Source: an uncultured Lachnoclostridium sp.
Lineage (GTDB): Bacteria; Bacillota; Clostridia; Lachnospirales; Lachnospiraceae
Assembly (NCBI GenBank): GCA_944381625.1
Contig: CALWLW010000008.1
Coordinates: 1 to 64,000, forward strand
Length of the DNA stretch: 64,000 nucleotides
Direction: 5' to 3'
Positions 23,546 through 33,389 of the stretch are shown one piece after another. The notes under the pieces were generated by a model that was not told the DNA's origin, did no database searches, and saw nothing but the letters and a program-made list of their open reading frames with translations. The translations under genes and the position numbers were made by a program. Within the stretch, counting starts at the first letter, position 1; each line of letters opens with the position of its first letter.

Positions 23546-24404
23546 GTCCCTCCCTGACTGTCTTGCGTCTACCTCTGATGATCAATACCAGGGAAACAAG
23601 GATCAGCACGCCAGCCAGCAGCTGCGATACCGGGATGCCTGTACTGCCGATCTGCAGCTGGTCCGTCCGAAGTCCTTCGATCCAGACTCTTCCCATCCCG
23701 TATCCCAGCACATAAAACAAAAAGAGTTCTCCACGGAACTTTTTCCGTTTCCGGTACCAGTACAGAAAGCAGATGACCCCCAGGTTCCAAAGCGATTCAT
23801 AAAGGAAGGTGGGGTGTACCTGAATAAACTGGTCTCCGCCGATGACCTGCACATGCGCCCACATTTCTTCCGTAATCTCATTGGCTCGCACGGCGCTTAC
23901 CGGGAGCTGCATGGCAAACAGTCCGTCCGTATACCCGCCGAAGGCTTCTCTGTTGAAAAAGTTCCCCCAGCGTCCCAGGATCTGCCCTGCTACCAGTCCG
24001 ATACAGGCTGTATCCAGAAGCAGGGGAAACGAGATCTTCTTCACCCGGCTGTACACATACACCGTGGACACCGCTCCGATGATCGCTCCGTAGATGGCGA
24101 TGCCTCCCTGTCTCAGATTAAAGATGCTGAGCAGGTTATCCTTGTAATGATCCCACGAGAAAATCACATAATACGCTCTCGCACAGATAATGGACACTAT
24201 GATGGCATAGATCACCATATCCGTGTACGTATCTGGATCCTGACCGGTCCTTTTCGCCTCTCTCTGCGCCAGGTACAGACCCAGCAGGATAGAGCATCCC
24301 ATGATAATCCCATAATAGGCGATATCAAATCCAAATACGGAGATGGATTTTCCCACATGTTCCAGGTAGATTCCCAGATGTGGAAAGTTGATTGCTGTGT
24401 TCAT
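23511..24404 (-). CDS. lgt: Prolipoprotein diacylglyceryl transferase
   Basis: A 297-residue polytopic membrane enzyme that transfers diacylglycerol from phosphatidylglycerol to the lipobox Cys of prolipoproteins. The Lgt signature GRWGNFFNREAFGG is present near residue 145, and YGIIMGCSILLGLYLA and the HPTFLYESLWNL region also fit. About seven TM helices. A promoter TTGAAA-17-TAAAAT lies upstream (24481-24453). The Spo0E-like gene overlaps its end. Confidence 0.95.
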   Translation of the reverse strand: MNTAINFPHLGIYLEHVGKSISVFGFDIAYYGIIMGCSILLGLYLAQREAKRTGQDPDTYTDMVIYAIIVSIICARAYYVIFSWDHYKDNLLSIFNLRQGGIAIYGAIIGAVSTVYVYSRVKKISFPLLLDTACIGLVAGQILGRWGNFFNREAFGGYTDGLFAMQLPVSAVRANEITEEMWAHVQVIGGDQFIQVHPTFLYESLWNLGVICFLYWYRKRKKFRGELFLFYVLGYGMGRVWIEGLRTDQLQIGSTGIPVSQLLAGVLILVSLVLIIRGRRKTVREGHGETKENQAGH

Positions 24405-24452
24405 TGTTGAAAGTCCTTTCCCTGCAAACCGCCCTGTACGGTTTACATTTCC

Positions 24453-24481
24453 ATTTTATTTCCATTTCCGACATTTTTCAA
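24453..24481 (-). promoter_or_regulatory. Predicted lgt promoter
   Basis: TTGAAA (24481-24476) and TAAAAT (24458-24453) are spaced 17 bp on the minus strand, about 50 bp upstream of the lgt start. Confidence 0.6.
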
Positions 24482-24536
24482 CTGAATCCTGTCGACAGAA
24501 TTCGACAAACGCAGGGAACACTCCCTGCAGGCGCTC

Positions 24537-25637
24537 TTATACATTAAACAGAAATTCGATCACATCCCCGTCTTTGACCACGTACTCTTTTCCCTCAGAG
24601 CCCACCAGGCCCTTCGCCTTCGCCGCCGCGATGGAGCCGCAGTCCAGCAGATCCTGATAGTTCACCACTTCCGCGCGGATGAAGCCTCTCTCAAAATCCG
24701 AATGGATCTTTCCCGCTGCCTGGGGAGCCTTGGTGCCCACTTTGATCGTCCATGCCCGCGTCTCTTTCTCTCCCGCGGTCAGGTAGCTGATCAGTCCCAG
24801 GAGACGGTAGCTGGCCTTTATCAGCTTGTCCAGGCCGGACTCGCCGATGCCAAGGTCGTCCAGGAACATCTTCTTCTCATCCTCGTCCAGTTCTGAGATC
24901 TCCTCCTCGATCTGGGCGCAGATCACAAATACCTCGCTGTTCTCTCCCTCGGCAAACTCCCGCACCTTCTGCACATGCTCATTGGAAGCGCCGTCGTCCG
25001 CCAGGTCGTCCTCCGCCACATTCGCCGCGTAGATCACCGGCTTCGCGGTCAGCAGGTTGCAGGACGCCAGGCACGCCTGCTCTTCCTCATCTTCCGCGCC
25101 GTCGAAAGTCTTGGCCGTCTTTCCTTCTTCCAGATGCGCCTTGACGCGCTGCAGCAGATCCAGTTCCTTGGCCAGCGCCTTGTCGTTGCGCGCCCCTCTG
25201 GCCGTCTTGGCGATCCTCCGCTCCAGGATCTCGATATCGGAAAAGATCAGTTCCAGATTGATCGTCTCGATATCGCGCATGGGATCCACGCTTCCATCCA
25301 CATGGATCACATTGGGGTCTTCGAAGCAGCGCACCACATGGATGATCGCGTCCACCTCACGGATATTGGCCAGGAACTGATTGCCCAGACCTTCTCCCTT
25401 GGAAGCGCCCTTTACCAGCCCGGCGATGTCCACAAACTCGATCACTGCCGGCGTCACCTTCACCGAATGATACAGATCCGCCAGCTTCCCCAGCCTTTCA
25501 TCGGGAACCGCCACCACGCCCACGTTGGGGTCGATGGTACAGAACGGATAATTGGCCGACTCCGCGCCGGCCTTGGTCAGCGAATTAAACAGGGTGCTTT
25601 TCCCAACGTTGGGAAGACCCACGATTCCTAATTTCAT
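24537..25637 (-). CDS. ychF: Ribosome-binding ATPase YchF
   Basis: A 366-residue OLA1/YchF GTPase-fold ATPase. It starts [20 protein letters not shown], with the P-loop GLPNVGKS, the G2-like PFCTIDPN and G3 [10 protein letters not shown]. The specificity loop and a C-terminal TGS domain ending [15 protein letters not shown] are present. The frame is open 102 codons further upstream but that extension is not YchF-like and crosses the promoter region; the ATG at 25637 is the family start. Acts in the cytosol on ribosomes and stress responses. Confidence 0.95.
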   Translation of the reverse strand: MKLGIVGLPNVGKSTLFNSLTKAGAESANYPFCTIDPNVGVVAVPDERLGKLADLYHSVKVTPAVIEFVDIAGLVKGASKGEGLGNQFLANIREVDAIIHVVRCFEDPNVIHVDGSVDPMRDIETINLELIFSDIEILERRIAKTARGARNDKALAKELDLLQRVKAHLEEGKTAKTFDGAEDEEEQACLASCNLLTAKPVIYAANVAEDDLADDGASNEHVQKVREFAEGENSEVFVICAQIEEEISELDEDEKKMFLDDLGIGESGLDKLIKASYRLLGLISYLTAGEKETRAWTIKVGTKAPQAAGKIHSDFERGFIRAEVVNYQDLLDCGSIAAAKAKGLVGSEGKEYVVKDGDVIEFLFNV

Positions 25638-25799
25638 AATACTTATACCTGTCCAGAAACCCTTGGTTGAAAGGATCTCTGCCTTTCTCTGTAATGCTTC
25701 AACACGGTTATACAGTATAGCATAAAAAAGGCTGTATTTCAATTCATATCCGACAAGTCCATTTTCTCTATCAAAAAAAGAACATTTATTCGAATTTTC

Positions 25800-25835
25800 T
25801 TGTTTGATCTCTTCTCTCATGATACAATAATTCCA
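25800..25835 (+). promoter_or_regulatory. Promoter of PRTase-fragment/DprA-like pair
   Basis: TTGTTT and TACAAT are spaced 17 bp in the AT-rich stretch upstream of the GTG at 25876. The rest of 25638-25875 holds no gene; AT-rich and unlike the flanking genes. Confidence 0.5.
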
Positions 25836-25875
25836 AAAGTATATGAGGCAAAAATAATGCAGGGAGGAAATATTT

Positions 25876-26034
25876 GTGGTTTTTGTAAATGAAGCCTGGA
25901 ATGGAACCGGAGATATCGTTTTACTTATGGATGACGTTACCACAACAGGTAATTCCCTTTATGCCTGTAAAGAGATTTTAATAAGTAAAGGGGCAGGAGA
26001 AGTAGAAATGTTTGCTCTGGGTAAGGCTATATGA
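25876..26034 (+). CDS. Truncated phosphoribosyltransferase-like ORF (52 aa)
   Basis: A GTG start with GGGAGG eight bases upstream opens a 52-codon frame. It encodes the PRPP-binding loop of type I phosphoribosyltransferases (IVLLMDDVTTTGNSLYACKE), as in ComFC-like proteins, but lacks the 100-150 N-terminal residues. Its TGA overlaps the ATG of the DprA-like gene (ATGA). A promoter lies upstream, so the fragment may still be made, perhaps only to couple translation of the next gene. Most likely a 5'-deleted comFC-like gene; alternatively a minimal PRPP-loop peptide. Confidence 0.6.
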   Translation: MVFVNEAWNGTGDIVLLMDDVTTTGNSLYACKEILISKGAGEVEMFALGKAI

Positions 26035-26771
26035 GTAAAATAAATGGCATTTTTTCTGCTTTAAATTCTCAGATAAACACCTGTGCTCCTGAAGATACAC
26101 AATATCCTCGTCTCTTACGGTTATCATTAAAGAAACCGCCTTTGCTCTATTATAGAGGAAATATTGAAATTTTTAACAATAACAAAAATATTTTAGCAAT
26201 CATCGGATGCCGCAGTTTCAGCGAAAAAGGGCAGCAGCTTTCTTATATCACAGGGCAAAAGGCCGCTGAAAATAATTTTATTATTGTCAACGGGCTCGCT
26301 ACGGGATGTGATTGTGAAGCTTTGAAAGGGGCGTTAAACAAAGGCGGAAAATGCGCTGTTATACTTCCTTGTGGGCTAGACCAGATCGTCCCCAAATGTA
26401 ATGAATCCATCGCAAAAGACGTCCTGGAAAATGGAGGCTGTTTAATAAGTGAATATCCTCCCGGAACCAAAGCAGCCCGCTATCAATATGTAGAACGGGA
26501 CAGACTGCAAAGCGGAATAAGCAATGGTATTTTAGTAGTGGAAACCCATGAAACCGGAGGAACTATGCATACTGTCAATTATGCAAAAAAGCAGCACAAA
26601 AGGCTCGCATGCTATTACGGGGAGATCATTGGATTTTCTTCAGGAAATCAAGCATTGGGACAAGAGAAGGGAATAACAACCTTGATGACAGAAAAAGATC
26701 TAACCGATTTTTTTCATCAGATAAAACAAGAGATTCCGTATAAACAGCTTTCTATTCAAGATTTTCTTTAA
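26031..26771 (+). CDS. DprA/Smf-like DNA-processing protein
   Basis: A 246-residue Rossmann-fold protein of the DprA superfamily: NILAIIGCRSFSEKG, IIVNGLATGCDCEALKGAL (the SGxAxGID-type motif), ALPCG-like VILPCGLD and ERDRLQSGISNGILVVET (the NR.I.G...vvE motif). It lacks the N-terminal SAM-like and C-terminal winged-helix parts of housekeeping DprA, and is shorter. DprA loads RecA on single-stranded DNA in transformation; small divergent copies next to PRTase genes occur in mobile or defence-like loci. AT-rich, rightward and isolated among leftward GC-rich genes, suggesting transfer. Confidence 0.85.
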   Translation: MSKINGIFSALNSQINTCAPEDTQYPRLLRLSLKKPPLLYYRGNIEIFNNNKNILAIIGCRSFSEKGQQLSYITGQKAAENNFIIVNGLATGCDCEALKGALNKGGKCAVILPCGLDQIVPKCNESIAKDVLENGGCLISEYPPGTKAARYQYVERDRLQSGISNGILVVETHETGGTMHTVNYAKKQHKRLACYYGEIIGFSSGNQALGQEKGITTLMTEKDLTDFFHQIKQEIPYKQLSIQDFL

Positions 26772-26792
26772 CTTTTTAATATTGTCCCCGCA

Positions 26793-26831
26793 AAAGCCGC
26801 GGCCTCATCTCATAGATGATTCCGCGGCTTT
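26793..26831. terminator. Bidirectional terminator
   Basis: AAAGCCGCGG and CCGCGGCTTT form a 10-bp stem between the convergent DprA-like and PTS genes. The plus side is followed by a loose T-rich tract (TTATCGTTTTTC), the minus side by TTTTGC. Confidence 0.75.
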
Positions 26832-26854
26832 CCCGGTTATCGTTTTTCTCTTCT

Positions 26855-28711
26855 CTATCCTATGATTTCTCCCTGCTTCACCGGCCCGTATTCTTTGAAT
26901 CGGATATCCTGTCCGTTTGCGTCGGTGATGATGAGCATGGTGGTAAGGTCATAGCCCTTCTGTGCGAGAAGCTGCCGGTCCACCCGGATCACAGGCGCTC
27001 CCGCCTTTACCGTCTCGCCTGCTTTTACCAGGAGCGTAAACCCGATTCCGTTCATTTCCACCGTATTGATTCCGATATGTACGAGGAACTCCACACCGTC
27101 AGGGCGGGTGATGCCGAAAGCATGTCCCGTATCCGCCAGGACGCCCAGGGTGCCGGAACAGGGCGCTGCGATCACGTCACTCTCCAGTTCAAAGGCCACG
27201 CCGTCCCCCAGGACTTTGGAAGCAAACGTCTCGTCCTTCACCTCTTCCATGGGAATCATTCTGCCATCCGCCACAGCCGTCACGCAGTTCTCCCCGATGG
27301 AGGCTGCTTCCGGGAGGCTTTCCAACGTGGCCGCCGGGGCGTCCTCCTCAAATCCCAGGATGCAGGTCACAACGGCGGCGACCACAATCGCCGTCACCAT
27401 GGCAATGGCCGCCGCCATCATGGTTTCTTCAAAAATCGGCAGAGCCAGGATTGTGGAGTACCCCATGGTATAGACCCGCGCTCCCAGCAGCGCGCACACA
27501 ATGCCGCCGGCGGCGCCTCCGGCCATTACACCAATCATGGGCTTTTTGCGCGGAAGGTTGATGCCGTACACGGCAGGCTCTGTGACACCCGCCACGATAC
27601 ATCCAAAGGCAATACCCAGCGCTTCCGAGCGAAGTTCCGCTTTTTTGGTACGGATGGCCACACCGATGCAGGCCCCGCCCTCCGCCATGTTGTGAAGGAT
27701 GAGGGAGGGACGGAAGATGGAGTCATACCCCGGCTCCACCAGGGACTGGGTCATGAAAGGCACCACCGCCGTGTGCATGCCGCACATCACCATCCAGGGC
27801 AGGCAGGCCGCCAGCGCCGCCACGGCGATGAAGCCCACATTGTCGCCCAGGAACACGAAAATGTTCGCCAGATACTCTCCCAGGAAACCGCCCAGCGGCG
27901 CCAATACCACGAAGCCCGCCGCGCCGGTCACGGTGACCGTACAAAGTCCCACCAGCAGGGATTTAAAGATGCCCGGAATGATCTTGTTGAAAAATTTTTC
28001 AAGGTAAAAGGCCAGCAGTGCAATCAGCAGGGCCGGGAGCAGCGAACTTGAATAAGAAGCCAGCCTGACCGGGAGCCCAAAGAGCGTCACAGCCTCTCCT
28101 GCCGCCACCAGCGCCGTATAATTCCCGTGCAGCAGCGCCGCGGAAGCGATCATGGCGTAGATGGGCGTGCCGCCCAGCTTGGACGCCGCCCCGTAAGCCA
28201 CGAATATGGGCATGAAGAAGAACGCCGCATCCGCCAGTCCGCTCAAAATCAGGTACGTGCTGGTATCCGCAAACCCCGGATTGGCCCTGGTGAGAAGAAG
28301 CAGTACCACTTTCAGCATGCCTCCGGCCACCAGTCCGGTGATCATGGGAGCCACAGCGCCCGACACATAGCCAAGGACCGCCAGGGCCGCCGATTTCAGC
28401 GTAAGCGGTTCCTTCTTTTTATCCAGGTTTTCCTCCGTGACGGCCCCGCTTTTCAGGCCGCACTCGCGGATCGCTGCCTCATAGACAGGCTGCAGGTTCT
28501 GTCCCAGGATGACCATATACTGTCCGCCTGCGGATACCACTCCCAGGACGCCTCCCACTGCCTTGATTTTATCCGTGTCCGCTTTCGATTCGTCCTTCAG
28601 GATGAAACGGAGCCTTGTCATACAGTGTCCCAGCGACACGATATTTTCCGGCCCTCCCACCAGATGGACAATATCCAGCGCCATTTGTTTATAATCCAGT
28701 TTCTTCGCCAT
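26855..28711 (-). CDS. Beta-glucoside PTS transporter EIIBCA
   Basis: A 618-residue phosphotransferase permease of the glucose-glucoside family. EIIB is first, with phospho-Cys in GHCMTRLRF near residue 28. EIIC spans about 100-450 with many TM helices and the GITEP-like GVTEPAVYGINLP. EIIA follows, with phospho-His in FLVHIGINTVEMNG near 535. It would import and phosphorylate a beta-glucoside such as arbutin, salicin or cellobiose. The 6-phospho-beta-glucosidase is 18 bp upstream in the same operon, with an RpiR regulator next. Confidence 0.92.
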   Translation of the reverse strand: MAKKLDYKQMALDIVHLVGGPENIVSLGHCMTRLRFILKDESKADTDKIKAVGGVLGVVSAGGQYMVILGQNLQPVYEAAIRECGLKSGAVTEENLDKKKEPLTLKSAALAVLGYVSGAVAPMITGLVAGGMLKVVLLLLTRANPGFADTSTYLILSGLADAAFFFMPIFVAYGAASKLGGTPIYAMIASAALLHGNYTALVAAGEAVTLFGLPVRLASYSSSLLPALLIALLAFYLEKFFNKIIPGIFKSLLVGLCTVTVTGAAGFVVLAPLGGFLGEYLANIFVFLGDNVGFIAVAALAACLPWMVMCGMHTAVVPFMTQSLVEPGYDSIFRPSLILHNMAEGGACIGVAIRTKKAELRSEALGIAFGCIVAGVTEPAVYGINLPRKKPMIGVMAGGAAGGIVCALLGARVYTMGYSTILALPIFEETMMAAAIAMVTAIVVAAVVTCILGFEEDAPAATLESLPEAASIGENCVTAVADGRMIPMEEVKDETFASKVLGDGVAFELESDVIAAPCSGTLGVLADTGHAFGITRPDGVEFLVHIGINTVEMNGIGFTLLVKAGETVKAGAPVIRVDRQLLAQKGYDLTTMLIITDANGQDIRFKEYGPVKQGEIIG

Positions 28712-28729
28712 TTTCCTTCTCCCCCAATT

Positions 28730-30256
<1,527 letters not shown>

Positions 30257-30316
30257 CTAACCCCGATTTTTTTCTTTTTCAGAAACTCTCCCGCCCCCAA
30301 AAGAGACAAAAAGCAC

Positions 30317-30359
30317 AAAAAAGGCTGTCCCCAGGCCCTAAAAGCCTGTAAGGACAGCC
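30317..30359 (-). terminator. Terminator of rpiR-type gene
   Basis: Minus strand GGCTGTCC and GGACAGCC close a hairpin with inner CAGGC/GCCTG pairs, followed by six T. It separates the regulator from the GH1 gene. Confidence 0.8.
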
Positions 30360-30380
30360 AAACAGTGCGCGGATCAGAAA

Positions 30381-31190
30381 CTAATTTTTCTGCTTTCCGA
30401 CGTATTCCCGGTATTTATAAGCGATAATATCCGTCAAAATGCCATAAACAATCCGGTGGGTATGCAATTTTCTCGTCTTCTGGTAAAGCAGGCAGTAGGA
30501 TACGCAGGGGTGGCTGGCCGCGCCCGGGTTGGAGGTGATGAGTGCCACCCTGGCCTTCGTCTTCATAAATGCCTGCTTATAGGAAAAATCGGCAATATTC
30601 TGGTATTTGTTCAGGAACTCTCCGGAGTCGCTGAACACAATGATCAGCGTATCTTCTCCGGCCGCCTCGATAAAACTGTCCTGCTTCTGATCGTTCAGAT
30701 TGGTTACAATGAATTTCTTGTTATAAGCCAGCTTTATCTGCAGATCCAACGCCGCCGTCTCAGAAAAAAGCAGTCCGAAAGCCGCTACTTTTTTATAATG
30801 GGCGATATCCTGCACCAGCCGGTCTACCGCGTCCCAGTCCAGATTCATATAGGTGGCCGCAATATCCTGCTGTACTGCCAGGACGAAAGAATCCATGGAA
30901 TTATTTTTAATATAATTCATGACGTCGTTCACATAGTTGAAGCTATAGCCGTATTTATTATCCTGGAACACCGCCGCGTACCTGAAATCCGCAAAATCCT
31001 CATAGCCAAGAAAACGGATGAATTTGGAAATGGTGGATTTGGACACCGCACAGAGCTCCGCCAGCTTATTGATGGAAAGCTCGTCCAGTTCCTCCATATG
31101 GTTCAGCATCACAAGCGCGATATGATAATATGTAGAATCCTGGGCCTCCTCGTTCAAAATAATCAACAGCCGGTTAAATAACATCCCCAT
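30381..31190 (-). CDS. RpiR/MurR-family transcriptional regulator
   Basis: A 269-residue regulator. The N-terminal RpiR helix-turn-helix covers about residues 35-75 (ELSINKLAELCAVSKSTISKFIRFLGY). A C-terminal SIS sugar-phosphate isomerase-type domain covers 120-250, with KVAAFGLLFSETAALDLQIKL and TLIIVFSDSGEF. RpiR proteins sense phosphosugars. It lies just upstream of the PTS and GH1 genes in the same direction, with a terminator between, so it probably controls them. Confidence 0.88.
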   Translation of the reverse strand: MGMLFNRLLIILNEEAQDSTYYHIALVMLNHMEELDELSINKLAELCAVSKSTISKFIRFLGYEDFADFRYAAVFQDNKYGYSFNYVNDVMNYIKNNSMDSFVLAVQQDIAATYMNLDWDAVDRLVQDIAHYKKVAAFGLLFSETAALDLQIKLAYNKKFIVTNLNDQKQDSFIEAAGEDTLIIVFSDSGEFLNKYQNIADFSYKQAFMKTKARVALITSNPGAASHPCVSYCLLYQKTRKLHTHRIVYGILTDIIAYKYREYVGKQKN

Positions 31191-31262
31191 AACAACGCCT
31201 CCCCCTGACGGTTTTCTTTTATTATAAAGGGTGTTCTACCCGTCTGACAAGATCGCCGTGAT

Positions 31263-33125
31263 CTATTCAGTCTTAATTTTCACTTTCTTACCTGAAAAGG
31301 CGATCCCAATCCTGAGGATCCTTTCCACTCCATCGCTGTGCATTTCCGTATCATATCGTATATCATGGATCTGATTCAGAGCTTCTTCTGAGAGCGATTC
31401 CAATCCTTTCTCATCCAACCCGGCTTCTGACTTCAATTCCATAATAATTCCAGGATATTTTTCATCTCTTGGAATCAGGCAGATATCATATCTTCCGTCT
31501 CCGGATTCTCTGTTTGATTTAATTTTGTACTGATTATCCATCAAAGCCATCAGCCCCAGGGTCAGTCCATGGTAAAAGCCTTCCGCGCCGGAATCATAGT
31601 AACTGACCGATTTATCCAGATATTCCGTAATCGCCTGCTGCAGTTTTCTAAAATCATTTGCATAAAGGCTCTCTGCAATCTTATTTGCAGTGGTTCTGGA
31701 AATTGCCCCCATCTGCAGCAAATGCGATAAAATTTCATTCTTATAAACAGCCGCGATCTCTCTGTTTGGAACTGAAACTTCACACAAGTATGTCCCATCT
31801 GCCTGCAGCTCTTTATTCGGTGTTTTCAGATATCCAGCCACCAGCAAAAGGCTGTAAACATTTGCCGGATCCTCGGAAAGCGATCTGTACACCACATTCT
31901 GGTCAATTCTCGCAATTACCCGTCCCCCCTGCAAAAGCGCATAAAGCCTTTCGGTAATATCATCCGTGGCCGCTTTGAGAACATCTTCAAGCACCTCATT
32001 TTTTCCGGTATTTACCCAGTATGCCTGGGGAATACATCCCTTTGAAATATAATTAATCACGGACCAGGGATTATAGATTTCCGTACTGCCAAACAGATAA
32101 CCATTATACCAATCTTTTAGCTCCTGTTCCTTATCCGTCATTTCATAATATTCCAGCATTTCATGCACTTCCGGATAAGTAAAGCCAAAATAGCTGCCAT
32201 ACTCTTCATCCATTACAGAATTGACCGTCAGATTATTAAGGCCGCTGAAAATACTTTCCTGTGCAATACGCAGGATCCCGGTAAGAAAACCGTAGGAAAG
32301 ATTTTTATTATCTTTGAATGCCCCGGAAAAAAGGTTTCGCATAAAACCGATAATCTCATCATAGAAATCTTTTGAATAACCTTCCTGGATCGGGGTGTCG
32401 TATTCATCAATAATGATGACAGGCGGTTTCCCGTGATGTTCCGCCAACATCTTTGACAATTTTTCAAGAGCTGATGTCAGATCAACTTCTGTAGCGCTTC
32501 CATCCAGAATTCTTGCAAAATATTCTTTCTCATACTTTGCAATTCTTTCACTCTCCAAAATTTCCTGATGTCTTCCAAATTCTGCCTGCAAAAGACTTCT
32601 GATTTTATCAATTGTCGCATCCCAGGAACTAAATTTAACATCCTTAAAAGTAAGGAAAATAACCGGATATTTACCCTGATGCAAACGATATGCCTCTCCG
32701 CACTTCCAGATCGCTTTATCCTTAAAGTAAATACTTGTATCTTCGTCAGAGATCTCAAAGAAAACTCTAAGCATATCCATATTCAGAGTCTTTCCAAATC
32801 GCCTTGGCCTGGTAAATAAGGACACCAGCGGTCTCTGATCCAAAAACTCCTTTATCAGCAAAGTCTTATCAACATAGTAATACTCTGACTGTGCGCGTAC
32901 ATAATCTGAGATGCCTATGGGAAGACGCTTTTTCTCTTCGGGCACAGGTTTCTTCCTGTATTTTCCAGATGAAACCCGGCCATCAGCAGGTTTTTTCGCA
33001 TGATCCGGAATCTCCCAGCTCTTTCCATTTTTCACAGCACCAGGTATCTTTCCGGATTTGCAGAATGCTGTTACTGTACGTTCCGTAACCTTCCACATTT
33101 CTGCCACTTCCTTACAGGTTTTCAT
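31263..33125 (-). CDS. HTH-AAA-ATPase-PD-(D/E)XK (DUF1703-type) fusion protein
   Basis: A 620-residue protein in three parts. Residues 1-45 are an excisionase/MerR-like winged HTH (KTCKEVAEMWKVTERTVTAF, GKSWEIPDH). Residues 65-330 are the 'predicted AAA-ATPase' module, with P-loop variant FTRPRRFGKTLNMDML and Walker B VIIIDEYDTPI. The C-terminal part carries a PD-(D/E)XK nuclease pattern (GRYDICLIPRDE then GIIMELKSE near 555-580). AAA/DUF1703 proteins are abundant in gut Firmicutes and of unknown role, with mobile or defence links suspected. The HTH fusion suggests DNA targeting or autoregulation. AT-richer than neighbours. Confidence 0.85.
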   Translation of the reverse strand: MKTCKEVAEMWKVTERTVTAFCKSGKIPGAVKNGKSWEIPDHAKKPADGRVSSGKYRKKPVPEEKKRLPIGISDYVRAQSEYYYVDKTLLIKEFLDQRPLVSLFTRPRRFGKTLNMDMLRVFFEISDEDTSIYFKDKAIWKCGEAYRLHQGKYPVIFLTFKDVKFSSWDATIDKIRSLLQAEFGRHQEILESERIAKYEKEYFARILDGSATEVDLTSALEKLSKMLAEHHGKPPVIIIDEYDTPIQEGYSKDFYDEIIGFMRNLFSGAFKDNKNLSYGFLTGILRIAQESIFSGLNNLTVNSVMDEEYGSYFGFTYPEVHEMLEYYEMTDKEQELKDWYNGYLFGSTEIYNPWSVINYISKGCIPQAYWVNTGKNEVLEDVLKAATDDITERLYALLQGGRVIARIDQNVVYRSLSEDPANVYSLLLVAGYLKTPNKELQADGTYLCEVSVPNREIAAVYKNEILSHLLQMGAISRTTANKIAESLYANDFRKLQQAITEYLDKSVSYYDSGAEGFYHGLTLGLMALMDNQYKIKSNRESGDGRYDICLIPRDEKYPGIIMELKSEAGLDEKGLESLSEEALNQIHDIRYDTEMHSDGVERILRIGIAFSGKKVKIKTE

Positions 33126-33307
33126 CAGCGCTCATCTCCAATCATTTATATGGATTATCTTTTCCGCTAATTATAGCTTGTATTCGGAATAATATCAATT
33201 ATAACTATTTTTTTCCGAAAAAAATCGTAATCCATATTCTCATGACGCATTTCACTGGCTTCATTCTATATGGAGTATGTGTATTTTAGTTTACATTTAT
33301 ATGCATG

Positions 33308-33336
33308 TTTACTTTTTATGTCTACTATGCTATAAT
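33308..33336 (+). promoter_or_regulatory. Promoter of large membrane-protein gene
   Basis: TTTACT (33308-33313) and TATAAT (33331-33336) are 17 bp apart. The divergent region 33126-33389 is AT-rich and otherwise holds only an inverted ATATGGATTA/TAATCCATAT pair. Confidence 0.65.
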
Positions 33337-33389
33337 TTTTCTGATTTTCCCAGACGAGAATCCTGGGAACAGAAAAGGAGACTATTTTC

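Noticed and set aside
24537-25943. YchF with a 102-residue N-terminal extension
   Set aside because: The extension is not YchF-like and crosses the promoter region of the divergent gene; the family start is the ATG at 25637.
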